From Collinsella aerofaciens (GTDB taxonomy: Bacteria; Actinomycetota; Coriobacteriia; Coriobacteriales; Coriobacteriaceae): DNA of 64,000 bases. The notes beneath the pieces were generated by a model that saw only the letters and a list, made by a program, of their open reading frames with translations, did not search any database and was not told the DNA's origin. The stretch lies in the NCBI RefSeq assembly GCF_028207065.1, contig NZ_JAQLFP010000007.1, positions 9,243 through 73,242 on the forward strand, written 5' to 3'. A program made the position numbers and the translations under genes. This document shows, piece by piece, positions 39,886 to 47,615 of this stretch (positions are counted from its first letter, which is position 1; every line of letters begins with the position of its first letter).

Positions 39886-42621
39886 ATGCAGCGCGACGCA
39901 TCGGACACTCGCGTCAATCCAGACCTCATCCTCAAGGCAATTGAGAAAGACGAGGTCGCCGACGACGCTCGAACCAGCCGGGGACACCTCAAGATTTTCT
40001 TTGGCTACGCTGCTGGCACAGGTAAAACCTATGCGATGCTTCAAGCCGCCCACGCCGCCAAGCGGCGAGGTGTCGATGTCGTCGCGGGATACATCGAGCC
40101 GCACGAACGTCCGGCAACTGCCCATCTTGCACAAGGGCTTGAGAACGTGCCCTGTAAACTCATCGAGCACAACGGCATTGCGCTCAGCGAGTTCGATCTA
40201 GATACGGCTATCGAACGCGCCCCTCAGCTCATCCTTGTCGACGAGCTTGCCCATACGAATGCGCCGGGGTCTCGCCACGACAAACGCTATCAAGACGTCG
40301 AGGAACTTCTACATGCGGGCATCGACGTCTATACGACCGTGAACGTTCAGCACATCGAGAGCCTAAACGACATGGTTGCATCCATCACCGGCGTTGTCGT
40401 GAGCGAACGAATCCCCGACCGTATCTTCGATGATGCCGACCAGGTCGAGCTCGTCGACATAGAGCCCGAAGACCTACTTGAGCGCCTTCGCGCCGGCCTC
40501 GTCTACCGTCCCGCACAAGCCGACCGAGCGCAACAGCATTTTTTTACCGTCGAGAACCTCACCGCACTCCGAGAAATCGCGCTGCGCCGCTGCGCCGATC
40601 GCACCGGCCACCTCACAGATGCCGCACGCGTGCTGGGAAACCGTGACTACTACACCAGGGAGCGTATCTTAGTCTGTGTCTCCCCGGCGCCGACCAATCC
40701 CCGCATCGTCCGTGCCGCCGCACGCATGGCGAAAGCGTTTCGCAGCGAGCTCGTCGCCCTGTTCGTAGAGAGCCCGCGCACGCAAGCCATGAGCGATGAT
40801 GAGCGCGCCAAGCTTGCAGCCAATATCGCCCTAGCCGAGCAGCTCGGAGCACATATGGAAACCGTCTATGGCGACGACATCGCGTTTCAGATCTCCGAGT
40901 TCGCGCGCCTGTCGGGTATTTCGAAGATCGTCATGGGGCGCACGGGCGAGCGCAGCAGCGTCCGTCAGGCCCTCTTCGGCCGCAAATCTCTCGTAGAACA
41001 GCTCATAACATTCGCCCCGAACCTCGACATTTACATCATTCCAGACCAGTCGACTCCGCCCTCCCGGCCCAAAGGACGCCGCCGCGCGGTCGCCCTGCAG
41101 CCGCCCAGCAGCCGAGACGTGCTTCGCACGCTGGCCCTCTCTCTTGTCGCCACGGCGATCGGCACGGCTTTCCGCCATCTGGGATTTGCCGATTCCAGCA
41201 TCATATCCCTCTATATCCTCACGGCCCTGCTGACCGCCGTCACCACGACGGGGCGTATCTGCACGATCGTATCGAGCGTACTCTCTGTAGTGCTTTACAA
41301 CTTCTGCTTCGTCACGCCTCTGTTTTCGCTCGCCAGCTACGACCGAAGCTATCTGGTCACGTTCGGCATCATGTTCGCTACCGCTATGGTCGCCGGCGAG
41401 TTAACTGCGCGCATCGCCGACAACGCCCGTACCTCCGCCGAGAACGCATTCAAAACGCGCGTACTCCTCGAAACGAACCAGCTCTTGCAGCAAGCCCATA
41501 GCGCGGAGGAGTGTGCCCGCGTCGCCATGAACCAACTCGTCAAACTGCTAAAACTCGACGTGGTCTTCTACACCGCCGAACACGGCACGCTCGGCAAGGC
41601 GCTCTATGAGTCCGCTGGCACCGAAAACCGATCCGCGTCGCTGCTCACCGACTACGAGCGCGCCGTTGCAACCTGGACCTACACCAACAACAAGCGCGCG
41701 GGCGCAAGCACGCGGACCCTGCCTGAGGCGCGCTGTCTCTACCTCGCGGTTCGCACCGGCGACAAGGTATTCGGTGTCATCGGCATCGACCTGGAGGGGC
41801 GCGAGATCGAAGCCTTCGAGCATTCGATCGTCCTATCTATCGTAGGTGAATGCGCCTTGGCGCTCGAAAGTGACCGGGCGGCGCAAGAGCGCGAAGAGGC
41901 TGCGGTCTTGGCGAAAAACGAGCAGCTGCGCGCCAACCTTTTGCGCTCCATCGGCCACGATTTGAGGACACCCCTCACGGCTATATCCGGATCTGCGGCA
42001 ATCCTTCGGAAGAGCGACGAGAGGCTTAGCCTCGAACAACGCTGCGATCTTGCCGATGCCATCTACGATGACTCCCTCTGGCTTATCGATACCGTGGAGA
42101 ACCTCCTCGCCATCACACGCGTCGAGGACGGCACCATTCGCCTCAACTTAACATCCGAGCTCATCGACGAGGTCATCGAGGCCGCCCTCAGCCATGTCGC
42201 CCAAGCATCGCATGGACGTGCCGTCACCATCGAGCACACTGACGACATCCTGCTGGTACGCATCGACGTCCATCTCATCATGCAGGTGCTTACGAATCTC
42301 ATCATGAACGCCTTCAAATACACGCCCGAGGACTCGACTGTCACCATCAGCGCACGTCGCGAGGGTGCGTTCGTCGTGGTGGACGTCGCAGACGATGGGC
42401 CGGGTGTGGCAGACTGCGACAAGCCTCATATCTTTGAGCGCTTCTTCACCTCAAGCAATACGCAGCCCGTGGATTCGCGTCGAAGCATCGGCCTTGGGCT
42501 GTCGCTCTGCCGCTCCATCGTGGAGGCACATGGCGGCGTCATCGAAGTTCGCGACAACCACCCCCATGGGGCCGTCTTCCGTTTTACCCTGCCCGCCGAG
42601 GAGATCGAGATTCATGAATAA
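39886..42621 (+). CDS. kdpD: Turgor/K+ sensor histidine kinase KdpD
   Basis: 911 aa from the ATG at 39886 (AGAAAGG 7 nt upstream). N-terminal KdpD domain with P-loop GYAAGTGKTYAML (about 40-53) and LVDELAHTNAPGSRHDKRYQDVEELL. A USP-like domain is at about 260-385, followed by four membrane segments (about 410-510), a GAF-like domain (about 535-665), HisKA with SIGHDLRTPLTAI, and HATPase (NLIMNAFKYTPEDS, GLGLSLCRSIVEAHGG). Phosphorylates KdpE when K+ is scarce. Overlaps kdpE by 8 nt (ATGAATAA). Confidence 0.96.
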   Translation: MQRDASDTRVNPDLILKAIEKDEVADDARTSRGHLKIFFGYAAGTGKTYAMLQAAHAAKRRGVDVVAGYIEPHERPATAHLAQGLENVPCKLIEHNGIALSEFDLDTAIERAPQLILVDELAHTNAPGSRHDKRYQDVEELLHAGIDVYTTVNVQHIESLNDMVASITGVVVSERIPDRIFDDADQVELVDIEPEDLLERLRAGLVYRPAQADRAQQHFFTVENLTALREIALRRCADRTGHLTDAARVLGNRDYYTRERILVCVSPAPTNPRIVRAAARMAKAFRSELVALFVESPRTQAMSDDERAKLAANIALAEQLGAHMETVYGDDIAFQISEFARLSGISKIVMGRTGERSSVRQALFGRKSLVEQLITFAPNLDIYIIPDQSTPPSRPKGRRRAVALQPPSSRDVLRTLALSLVATAIGTAFRHLGFADSSIISLYILTALLTAVTTTGRICTIVSSVLSVVLYNFCFVTPLFSLASYDRSYLVTFGIMFATAMVAGELTARIADNARTSAENAFKTRVLLETNQLLQQAHSAEECARVAMNQLVKLLKLDVVFYTAEHGTLGKALYESAGTENRSASLLTDYERAVATWTYTNNKRAGASTRTLPEARCLYLAVRTGDKVFGVIGIDLEGREIEAFEHSIVLSIVGECALALESDRAAQEREEAAVLAKNEQLRANLLRSIGHDLRTPLTAISGSAAILRKSDERLSLEQRCDLADAIYDDSLWLIDTVENLLAITRVEDGTIRLNLTSELIDEVIEAALSHVAQASHGRAVTIEHTDDILLVRIDVHLIMQVLTNLIMNAFKYTPEDSTVTISARREGAFVVVDVADDGPGVADCDKPHIFERFFTSSNTQPVDSRRSIGLGLSLCRSIVEAHGGVIEVRDNHPHGAVFRFTLPAEEIEIHE

Positions 42622-43318
42622 TGCCGCTAAGCCACGCATCCTCCTGGTCGAAGATGACCTGACCGTTCAAAACCTCGTTTCGACCGCGCTTGACCTCCAC
42701 GGCTACGTCGTGAGCAAGGTTTGCAACGGCCAGGCTGCCATCATGGATGCGGTGTCGCACGGTCCCAGCCTCATCATGCTCGACCTCGGCCTTCCCGACA
42801 TTGACGGTATCGAGGTCATCACGAAGATCAGAAGCTGGTCGGCAGTCCCCATTATCGTCATTTCGGCGCGCTCCGAAGATTCCGACAAGATTGCAGCACT
42901 TGACGCAGGGGCAGACGACTACCTCACCAAGCCCTTTTCTGTGGATGAGTTGCTCGCGCGCGTCCGTGCGAATTTGAGGCGCTCCTCGATGGCGTCGAGC
43001 GAGTCGACAGAAGCGAGCACGTTCGACAACGGTCCGCTGCATATCGACTACGCCGCGGGATACGCGACGAAAGACGGACGCGAGCTCTCGCTCACCCCAA
43101 CCGAGTACAAATTGCTCGTCCTTCTGGCGAAAAACGTCGACAAGGTGCTCACCCACACCTTCATCACCCGCGAGATATGGGGCACGAGCTGGGACAGCGA
43201 TCTGGCGAGCCTGCGCGTGTTCATGCGCACCCTGCGCAAGAAGATCGAGGCAGACCCCTCTCACCCCAAGATGATTCAGACGCACATGGGTGTCGGGTAC
43301 CGCATGCAGCGTCTCTAG
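42614..43318 (+). CDS. kdpE: Response regulator KdpE
   Basis: 234 aa. Receiver domain with the acidic pair in LLVEDDL, phospho-acceptor Asp in LIMLDLGLPDIDG and Lys in DYLTKPFSVDELL. OmpR-type winged helix at the C terminus (LSLTPTEYKLLVLLAKNVDKVLTHTFITREIWG, MGVGYRMQ). Activates kdpFABC. The start codon lies inside the kdpD stop region, so the kinase and regulator are translationally coupled. Faces the family 3 terminator copy at 43329. Confidence 0.96.
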   Translation: MNNAAKPRILLVEDDLTVQNLVSTALDLHGYVVSKVCNGQAAIMDAVSHGPSLIMLDLGLPDIDGIEVITKIRSWSAVPIIVISARSEDSDKIAALDAGADDYLTKPFSVDELLARVRANLRRSSMASSESTEASTFDNGPLHIDYAAGYATKDGRELSLTPTEYKLLVLLAKNVDKVLTHTFITREIWGTSWDSDLASLRVFMRTLRKKIEADPSHPKMIQTHMGVGYRMQRL

Positions 43319-43328
43319 CCCACCCCAC

Positions 43329-43450
43329 AAAAAAGTTGCGGTGGAATACGGAGTAGATGAGGCCTTTGACAGCCAAAACAGTCCGTATTTCACCGCAACT
43401 GATGGGTGGGATGGAGTTAGAGGCCCAGGTAGTTGGTCATGCCTTCGACG
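43329..43450 (-). terminator. Large terminator repeat, family 3 (copy 2)
   Basis: Stem arms 43335-43352 and 43382-43399 with six T following on the minus strand (43329-43334). Near-identical to the copy after kdpC, including about 50 bp outside the stem. It directly follows the small gene remnant at 43417-43540 and may also stop kdpDE read-through. Confidence 0.75.
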
Positions 43451-43540
43451 GCGAGCTTAGCGCCTGCCACGGCATGAACCACGGTGAGCGGGCCGTTGAC
43501 CACATAGTTAGCGATACCCCAAAAATACTCTTCAACTTGC
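43417..43540 (-). pseudogene. C-terminal remnant of an unidentified gene
   Basis: The minus-strand frame reads VEEYFWGIANYVVNG, PLTVVHAVAGAKLAVEG, then MTNYLGL at TAA 43417-43419. The composition looks like a genuine enzyme C terminus, but no start or upstream domain exists: the frame runs into the terminator of the next gene. A decayed relative of the last residues (EGMTDYL) lies next to the kdpC terminator copy. The parent gene is not recognised. Confidence 0.5.
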
Positions 43541-43564
43541 CGCGCTCGCGTCCAAATGCACAAA

Positions 43565-43594
43565 GCGCCCCGCGAACGGATACTCGCGAGGCGC
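43565..43594 (-). terminator. Terminator of the small Cys-rich protein gene
   Basis: GCGCCTCGCGA and TCGCGGGGCGC pair with one mismatch, 16 nt past the stop of the gene at 43610. Confidence 0.65.
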
Positions 43595-43609
43595 CTGGAT
43601 GCCTGGACC

Positions 43610-43810
43610 TTATTTGATACCGCGACCCAAGTCTTCGGCGATCTTGTCTACGCCCTTAAGCGCGGCGCAGGTTTTTTTGTTAGAACAATGCCCCGTGCAA
43701 ACGCCACCCTGAGCGCAGTCGGCGCAGGTGCCCTTGCGGTAGATGCGCACGCACACGGCGGCAAACGCAATGCCGATAACAGCCAGTACAACAATATCGA
43801 TAGGTGCCAT
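43610..43810 (-). CDS. FeoB-associated Cys-rich membrane protein
   Basis: 66 aa. One N-terminal membrane helix (about 4-24, IDIVVLAVIGIAFAAVCVRI) followed by a basic stretch and a cytosolic Cys cluster GTCADCAQGGVCTGHCSNKKTCAAL with five Cys. Small proteins of this type (FeoB_associated) accompany feoB in many Firmicutes and Actinobacteria and are thought to help Fe2+ handling. It lies 175 nt beyond feoB on the same strand, separated by a terminator, so it has its own promoter. Confidence 0.8.
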   Translation of the reverse strand: MAPIDIVVLAVIGIAFAAVCVRIYRKGTCADCAQGGVCTGHCSNKKTCAALKGVDKIAEDLGRGIK

Positions 43811-43927
43811 AGCAAGCCTCCTCTAGTTAACCTCCACTTACTTTACCCCATTCTCCACCTACCAAATAGGGACAGGTTTATTTTGGTCGGTTTTATCTGC
43901 GGAAATGCCACATCTCCCTCACCAAAA

Positions 43928-43956
43928 AGCCCGAGTGTCGCTGGGACACCCGGGCT
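43928..43956 (-). terminator. Intrinsic terminator after feoB
   Basis: AGCCCGAGTGTC pairs with GACACCCGGGCT around a short loop; five T follow on the minus strand. It ends 30 nt past the feoB stop. Confidence 0.88.
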
Positions 43957-43985
43957 CGTGGAAAGGGGCTAATCCTTATTCGGAC

Positions 43986-46313
43986 TTAAGCGGAAACTGC
44001 GGCGGAAGCGGTATTGCTCTCATCCTCGTCGGTCCAAGCGTGCTTAGGCATGGGACGGAAGATCTGGAAGAGCATCGCAACCAGCAGAACGATGGCCACA
44101 ACCGTCCAGATACCAAACTGGCCAAGGACAAGCAGGTTGTAGAACTGGTTGATGAACAGGCCGATGACCCAAGCGAAGGCGCACTCGTAGCCGATGGCAA
44201 TCGCGGTCCACTTGCCGGAGTCCATCTGGTTGCGGATAGTGCCCATGGCGGCAAAGCACGGGGCGCACAGCAGGTTGAATGCGCCAAAGGCAACGCAAGC
44301 GCCCATAGTCGGGAACATGCCGGCAAACGCGGTCCACAGGCTCGGGTCGGTCTCGGCGGCGTCGGCAACGGACAGCAGCGAGCCGGCGGTGGCGACGACG
44401 TTCTCCTTGGCGACAAGACCAGAGACGGTCAGCGCGGTGGCCTGCCAGGTGCTAAAGCCGAGCGGGGCGAAGATCCAAGCGACCAGGTTACCGAGCATGG
44501 CGAGCACGGAGTAGTCCATGAACTCCTCGGGGATGCCGTCCATCGCGGGCAGGAAGCCAAAGGAACCGTTGTAGCTACCAAAATTGGAGAGGAACCAAAC
44601 GACGACGGTGGACGCGAAGATGACCGTGCCGGCCTTCTTGATAAAGGCCCAGCAGCGCTCCCACACATGCAGCGCCCAAGAGCGGATCGCCGGGAAGTGA
44701 TAAGCGGGCAGCTCCATGACAAACGGAGTCGGGCGGCCGGCAAAGAGCTTGGTCTTCTTGAGCATGAGGCCCGAGGCGATGACGGCAAAGACGCCCAGGA
44801 AGTAGAAGAGCGGACTGATCCACGCGGCGGTGGTGGAAGAATCGCCGATGATGGAACCCATGAGCAGGGCGATGATCGGCAGCTTGGCGCCACAGGGAAT
44901 GAATGTGGTGGTCATGACCGTCATGCGACGGTCCTTCTCGTTCTCGATGGTCTTGGTGGCCATGACGCCGGGGACGCCGCAGCCCGAGGACACGAGCATG
45001 GGGATAAAGGACTTACCGGACAGGCCAAAGCGGCGGAACACGCGGTCCATGATAAAGGCGACGCGGGCCATGTAGCCGCAGTCCTCCAGGAAGGACAGCA
45101 TCACGAACAGCAGGAACATCTGCGGCACAAAGCCGAAGATGGCGCCCAGACCGCCGACGATACCGTCGCAGACCAGCGAATCGACCAGGCCACCGTCCTC
45201 GGTGCCGCCCGCCACAAGGGCGTCGTGCACCATGGTGGTAATACCGGGGACATAGGGGCCGTACTGTGCCGGGTCGACCGAGTCGGCATTGTCGCCCGCA
45301 GCCTCGACGGCCGCGTCGTAGGCATCGCGGCCCTGACCGAGCACGTACCAACCGTCGGTACCGAAGAGCTGGTCGTTGGTGAAGTCGGTCACCGTGCCGC
45401 CCAGGGTGGAAACGGCGATGTAGTAGACGCAGAACATGATAACCACAAAAATCGGCAGGCCCAGGATACGGTTGGTAACCACACGGTCGATCTTCTCGGA
45501 AGTGCTCATCTTGGCCGGAGCCTTGGTGAGGCACTCGTCGATAATATGGGCAATCACGCCGTAGCGCTCACCGGTGATGATGGACTCGGCATCGTCGTCG
45601 CAGTCCTGCTCGCACTGGGCGACCAGCTGCCCCACGCGAGCAGCCTTCTCCTTGGTGAGGTTAATAAGCTTGCAGGCGTCCGCATCGCGCTCGAACAGCT
45701 TGACGGCGTAGTAGCGGCGCTTGTTGGCGGGAACGCTCGCCGGCAGGTTGTTCTCGATGTGGTCCAGAACGTCCTCGATGGAGGAATCGAACTTATGCTC
45801 CGGCACCTGGCCCTTGGAAGCGGCAGACTTCTTGACCTGCTCGAACAGCTCCGTGATACCCTTGTTCTTAAGGGCCGAAATCATCATGACCGGGCAACCG
45901 AGCTTTTTGGAGAGCTTGTCCGTGTCGATCTTATCGCCGTTCTTCTCGACCAAGTCGGCCATGTTGAGGGCGACGACTACGGGCAGGCCGGTCTCGATAA
46001 CCTGAAGCGCCAGGTACAGGTTGCGCTCGAGGTTAGTGGCGTCAACCACCTGGACAACGACATCGGGCTCGCCGCTCATGAGGTAGTCGCGCGAGCATTG
46101 CTCCTCGGGGCTATAGGGCGAAAGCGAGTAGATGCCAGGGAGGTCCGTGATGGTGACGCTCTTGTCGCTCAGGAGCTTGGCTTCCTTTTTCTCAACCGTG
46201 ACGCCCGGCCAGTTGCCAACGTAGCCGTTGGCGCCGGTGATCAGGTTGAAAAGCGTGGTCTTGCCGCAGTTGGGGTTACCCGCCAGCGCGACATGGATCT
46301 GAGAATCCGCCAT
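43986..46313 (-). CDS. feoB: Ferrous iron transport protein B
   Basis: 775 aa, ATG at 46313 (AAGGA 6 nt upstream). Fe2+ uptake permease with an N-terminal G domain: G1 GNPNCGKTTLFN, G3 DLPG in TDLPGIYSLSPYSPEE, G4 reads LNMADLVEK in place of NxxD (NMAD). A helical spacer follows, then the membrane part (about 300-770) with two gate motifs (SSGCGVPGVMATKTIENEKDRR; CVAFGAFNLLCAPC). A long extracellular insert (about 330-395) is Asp/Ala-rich. Downstream of two feoA genes with a DtxR-like box between. Confidence 0.95.
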   Translation of the reverse strand: MADSQIHVALAGNPNCGKTTLFNLITGANGYVGNWPGVTVEKKEAKLLSDKSVTITDLPGIYSLSPYSPEEQCSRDYLMSGEPDVVVQVVDATNLERNLYLALQVIETGLPVVVALNMADLVEKNGDKIDTDKLSKKLGCPVMMISALKNKGITELFEQVKKSAASKGQVPEHKFDSSIEDVLDHIENNLPASVPANKRRYYAVKLFERDADACKLINLTKEKAARVGQLVAQCEQDCDDDAESIITGERYGVIAHIIDECLTKAPAKMSTSEKIDRVVTNRILGLPIFVVIMFCVYYIAVSTLGGTVTDFTNDQLFGTDGWYVLGQGRDAYDAAVEAAGDNADSVDPAQYGPYVPGITTMVHDALVAGGTEDGGLVDSLVCDGIVGGLGAIFGFVPQMFLLFVMLSFLEDCGYMARVAFIMDRVFRRFGLSGKSFIPMLVSSGCGVPGVMATKTIENEKDRRMTVMTTTFIPCGAKLPIIALLMGSIIGDSSTTAAWISPLFYFLGVFAVIASGLMLKKTKLFAGRPTPFVMELPAYHFPAIRSWALHVWERCWAFIKKAGTVIFASTVVVWFLSNFGSYNGSFGFLPAMDGIPEEFMDYSVLAMLGNLVAWIFAPLGFSTWQATALTVSGLVAKENVVATAGSLLSVADAAETDPSLWTAFAGMFPTMGACVAFGAFNLLCAPCFAAMGTIRNQMDSGKWTAIAIGYECAFAWVIGLFINQFYNLLVLGQFGIWTVVAIVLLVAMLFQIFRPMPKHAWTDEDESNTASAAVSA

Positions 46314-46388
46314 TCAATCCTTCTTCCTTGTGTGCCCGCGCTGCTTTCTCCGCGCGAGCTGGATAATGTGCTTCAAAGTTGCTGCATT

Positions 46389-46408
46389 AAGTTAGAAAAA
46401 CCTAACTT
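46389..46408 (-). promoter_or_regulatory. Probable DtxR/IdeR-type iron box upstream of feoB
   Basis: AAGTTAG-N6-CTAACTT; on the minus strand AAGTTAGG...CTAACTT resembles the DtxR consensus TTAGGTTAGSCTAACCTAA. It lies 76-95 nt before the feoB ATG, so feoB may have its own iron-repressed promoter besides read-through from feoA. Confidence 0.6.
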
Positions 46409-46436
46409 TATCTGCAGAAATATGCGCAGCGGGTCC

Positions 46437-46658
46437 TTACTGGACCTCGACGACGGCCGCCTCCTCCTTGCGGATAGAAAGCTCGTAGCCGCGCACGTTG
46501 ATCTCGACCGGATCGCCGAGCGGTGCGACCTTTACGACCTTAAACGACGTGCCCTTAATGAGCCCCAGGTCCATAAGGTGGCGGCGCAGCGCACCCTCAC
46601 CGTGAAGCTTGACGATGGTAGAGCTCTCGCCCACCTTAACGTCACCCAACGTCTTCAT
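46437..46658 (-). CDS. feoA: FeoA family protein (second feoA)
   Basis: 73 aa. SH3-like fold: VGESSTIVKLHGEGALRRHLMDLGLIKGTSFKVVKVAPLGDPVEINVRGYELSIRKEEAAVV has the family core DLGLxxG and G(Y)ELSIRKEEA. FeoA binds or stimulates FeoB. The preceding ribosome site is GGGGG(A). Located between feoA-1 (39 nt) and feoB (123 nt). Having two feoA genes is frequent in Fe systems of anaerobes. Confidence 0.9.
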   Translation of the reverse strand: MKTLGDVKVGESSTIVKLHGEGALRRHLMDLGLIKGTSFKVVKVAPLGDPVEINVRGYELSIRKEEAAVVEVQ

Positions 46659-46697
46659 GTACTTGTCCCCCTTTCAGTTTTTGCGGAATGTTGCGAA

Positions 46698-46940
46698 CTA
46701 ACCGACGGTCATGATGTGCATGGCGACCTTGGAATCGATGCCAAAGCGTGCGCCCAGCACGGTGACGATGATATTGGCGCCACTCGAGCTCACCACGTGG
46801 ACCTCGCTGCCCTCGACAAAGCCGAGGTCTTTGAGGTGGTGCTTCATGTCCTCATTGCCTTTTACACGAGACACGCGCACGGTTTCGCCCGCTTTTACCA
46901 TCGAAAGCGGCATAGCCGGCATCTGCGGTCCGCAAGACAT
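46698..46940 (-). CDS. feoA: FeoA family protein (first feoA)
   Basis: 80 aa. Family core KHHLKDLGFVEGSEVHVV and ARFGIDSKVAMHI; the N terminus has a Cys (MSCGPQMP). It diverges from the second FeoA in the C-terminal strand, so the two are not a recent duplication. First gene of the feoA-feoA-feoB operon; a long paired motif lies in its leader (46984-47037). Confidence 0.88.
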   Translation of the reverse strand: MSCGPQMPAMPLSMVKAGETVRVSRVKGNEDMKHHLKDLGFVEGSEVHVVSSSGANIIVTVLGARFGIDSKVAMHIMTVG

Positions 46941-46983
46941 GAATGAGCTCCTAACGTCGGTTCGTCCTCAACATCGACGCAGC

Positions 46984-47037
46984 AAAAGTTAACCACGTCT
47001 ATGTTCGCTATAGTAAACTAGCACGTGGTTAACTTTT
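46984..47037. promoter_or_regulatory. Long perfect dyad in the feo operon promoter
   Basis: Arms AAAAGTTAACCACGT (46984-46998) and ACGTGGTTAACTTTT (47023-47037) are exact inverses across 24 nt. They flank TATAGT-like sequence that may be the -10 region. Each arm itself contains GTTAAC. It is a likely binding site pair for a metal-dependent repressor at the feoA promoter. Confidence 0.6.
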
Positions 47038-47087
47038 TGGAAAGGGTCCTATTCAGTTTTCGAAAAAGTTTCCTATATGAAACAAAA

Positions 47088-47120
47088 GGGCGCGGCAAAG
47101 GACCATCCTTTACCACGCCC
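47088..47120 (-). terminator. Terminator after the HPr gene
   Basis: GGGCGTGGTAAAGGA pairs with TCCTTTGCCGCGCCC (minus strand, two mismatches) and is followed by TTTTG. It is 9 nt past the HPr stop. Confidence 0.8.
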
Positions 47121-47128
47121 TGTCATGC

Positions 47129-47377
47129 TTAGAGCGAGAGGTTTCTAATCGATGTGACGCAGGAAGCCTCGTCTACGCCCGAAACGCGGAACACGATATC
47201 CTCGCCGCACTCACCGTAGAGAGCCATGAGCCCCATAACGTCGCGACCATCCGTGTGGCGATCGCCGATACTGACTGACACATCGCTACGATGCTTGGCA
47301 ATGATGTCATATAGCAGCGCAACCGGGCGGGCATGAAGTCCCAACGGATCTTTAATCGTCTTTGTAAACTCGACCAT
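47129..47377 (-). CDS. HPr family phosphocarrier protein
   Basis: 82 aa from the ATG at 47377 (GGAGGGG 3-4 nt upstream). PTS phosphocarrier: His in GLHARPVALL (His15 position) accepts phosphate from Enzyme I. The regulatory segment, KSIMGVMSL in Bacillus HPr, is GRDVMGLMAL here, so the position of Ser46 is Asp. It is therefore not a substrate for HPr kinase and may mimic the Ser-phosphorylated state. It could be a Crh-like or actinobacterial HPr. Single gene upstream of the IS element. Confidence 0.85.
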   Translation of the reverse strand: MVEFTKTIKDPLGLHARPVALLYDIIAKHRSDVSVSIGDRHTDGRDVMGLMALYGECGEDIVFRVSGVDEASCVTSIRNLSL

Positions 47378-47474
47378 GTCCCCTCCCGCGGCATCGCACA
47401 TTCGGCCGGCAAAACCCAGCCACGTGGTAGTTATTGTACCGTTAGATGCTTGTCGAGAGCTCCTCTGAACACCT

Positions 47475-47506
47475 CGTGGGCAAAAAGTGGCAAATATGAG
47501 TACTGT
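47475..47506. repeat. Left arm of a ~1.7-kb-separated inverted repeat (pre-IS palindromic element)
   Basis: CGTGGGCAAAAAGTGGCAAA and onward to ACTGT. The inverse is at 49177-49208 with three mismatches. The IS256-type element lies between them, so this was one compact palindrome before insertion. Confidence 0.7.
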
Positions 47507-47606
47507 CACCGATTTAGTAGCAGCAAAATCGAGAGCAAATTGCCTACTTTGAGCGATTCGAAGAGGTTGAAAGCCGTCAAACGCCCTTTAAAGGGGGTTA
47601 TAAATT

Positions 47607-47615
47607 GATTTTGAG
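47607..47615. repeat. Target site duplication, left (GATTTTGAG)
   Basis: GATTTTGAG directly precedes the IS end and recurs at 49121-49129 directly after the other end. Confidence 0.85.
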
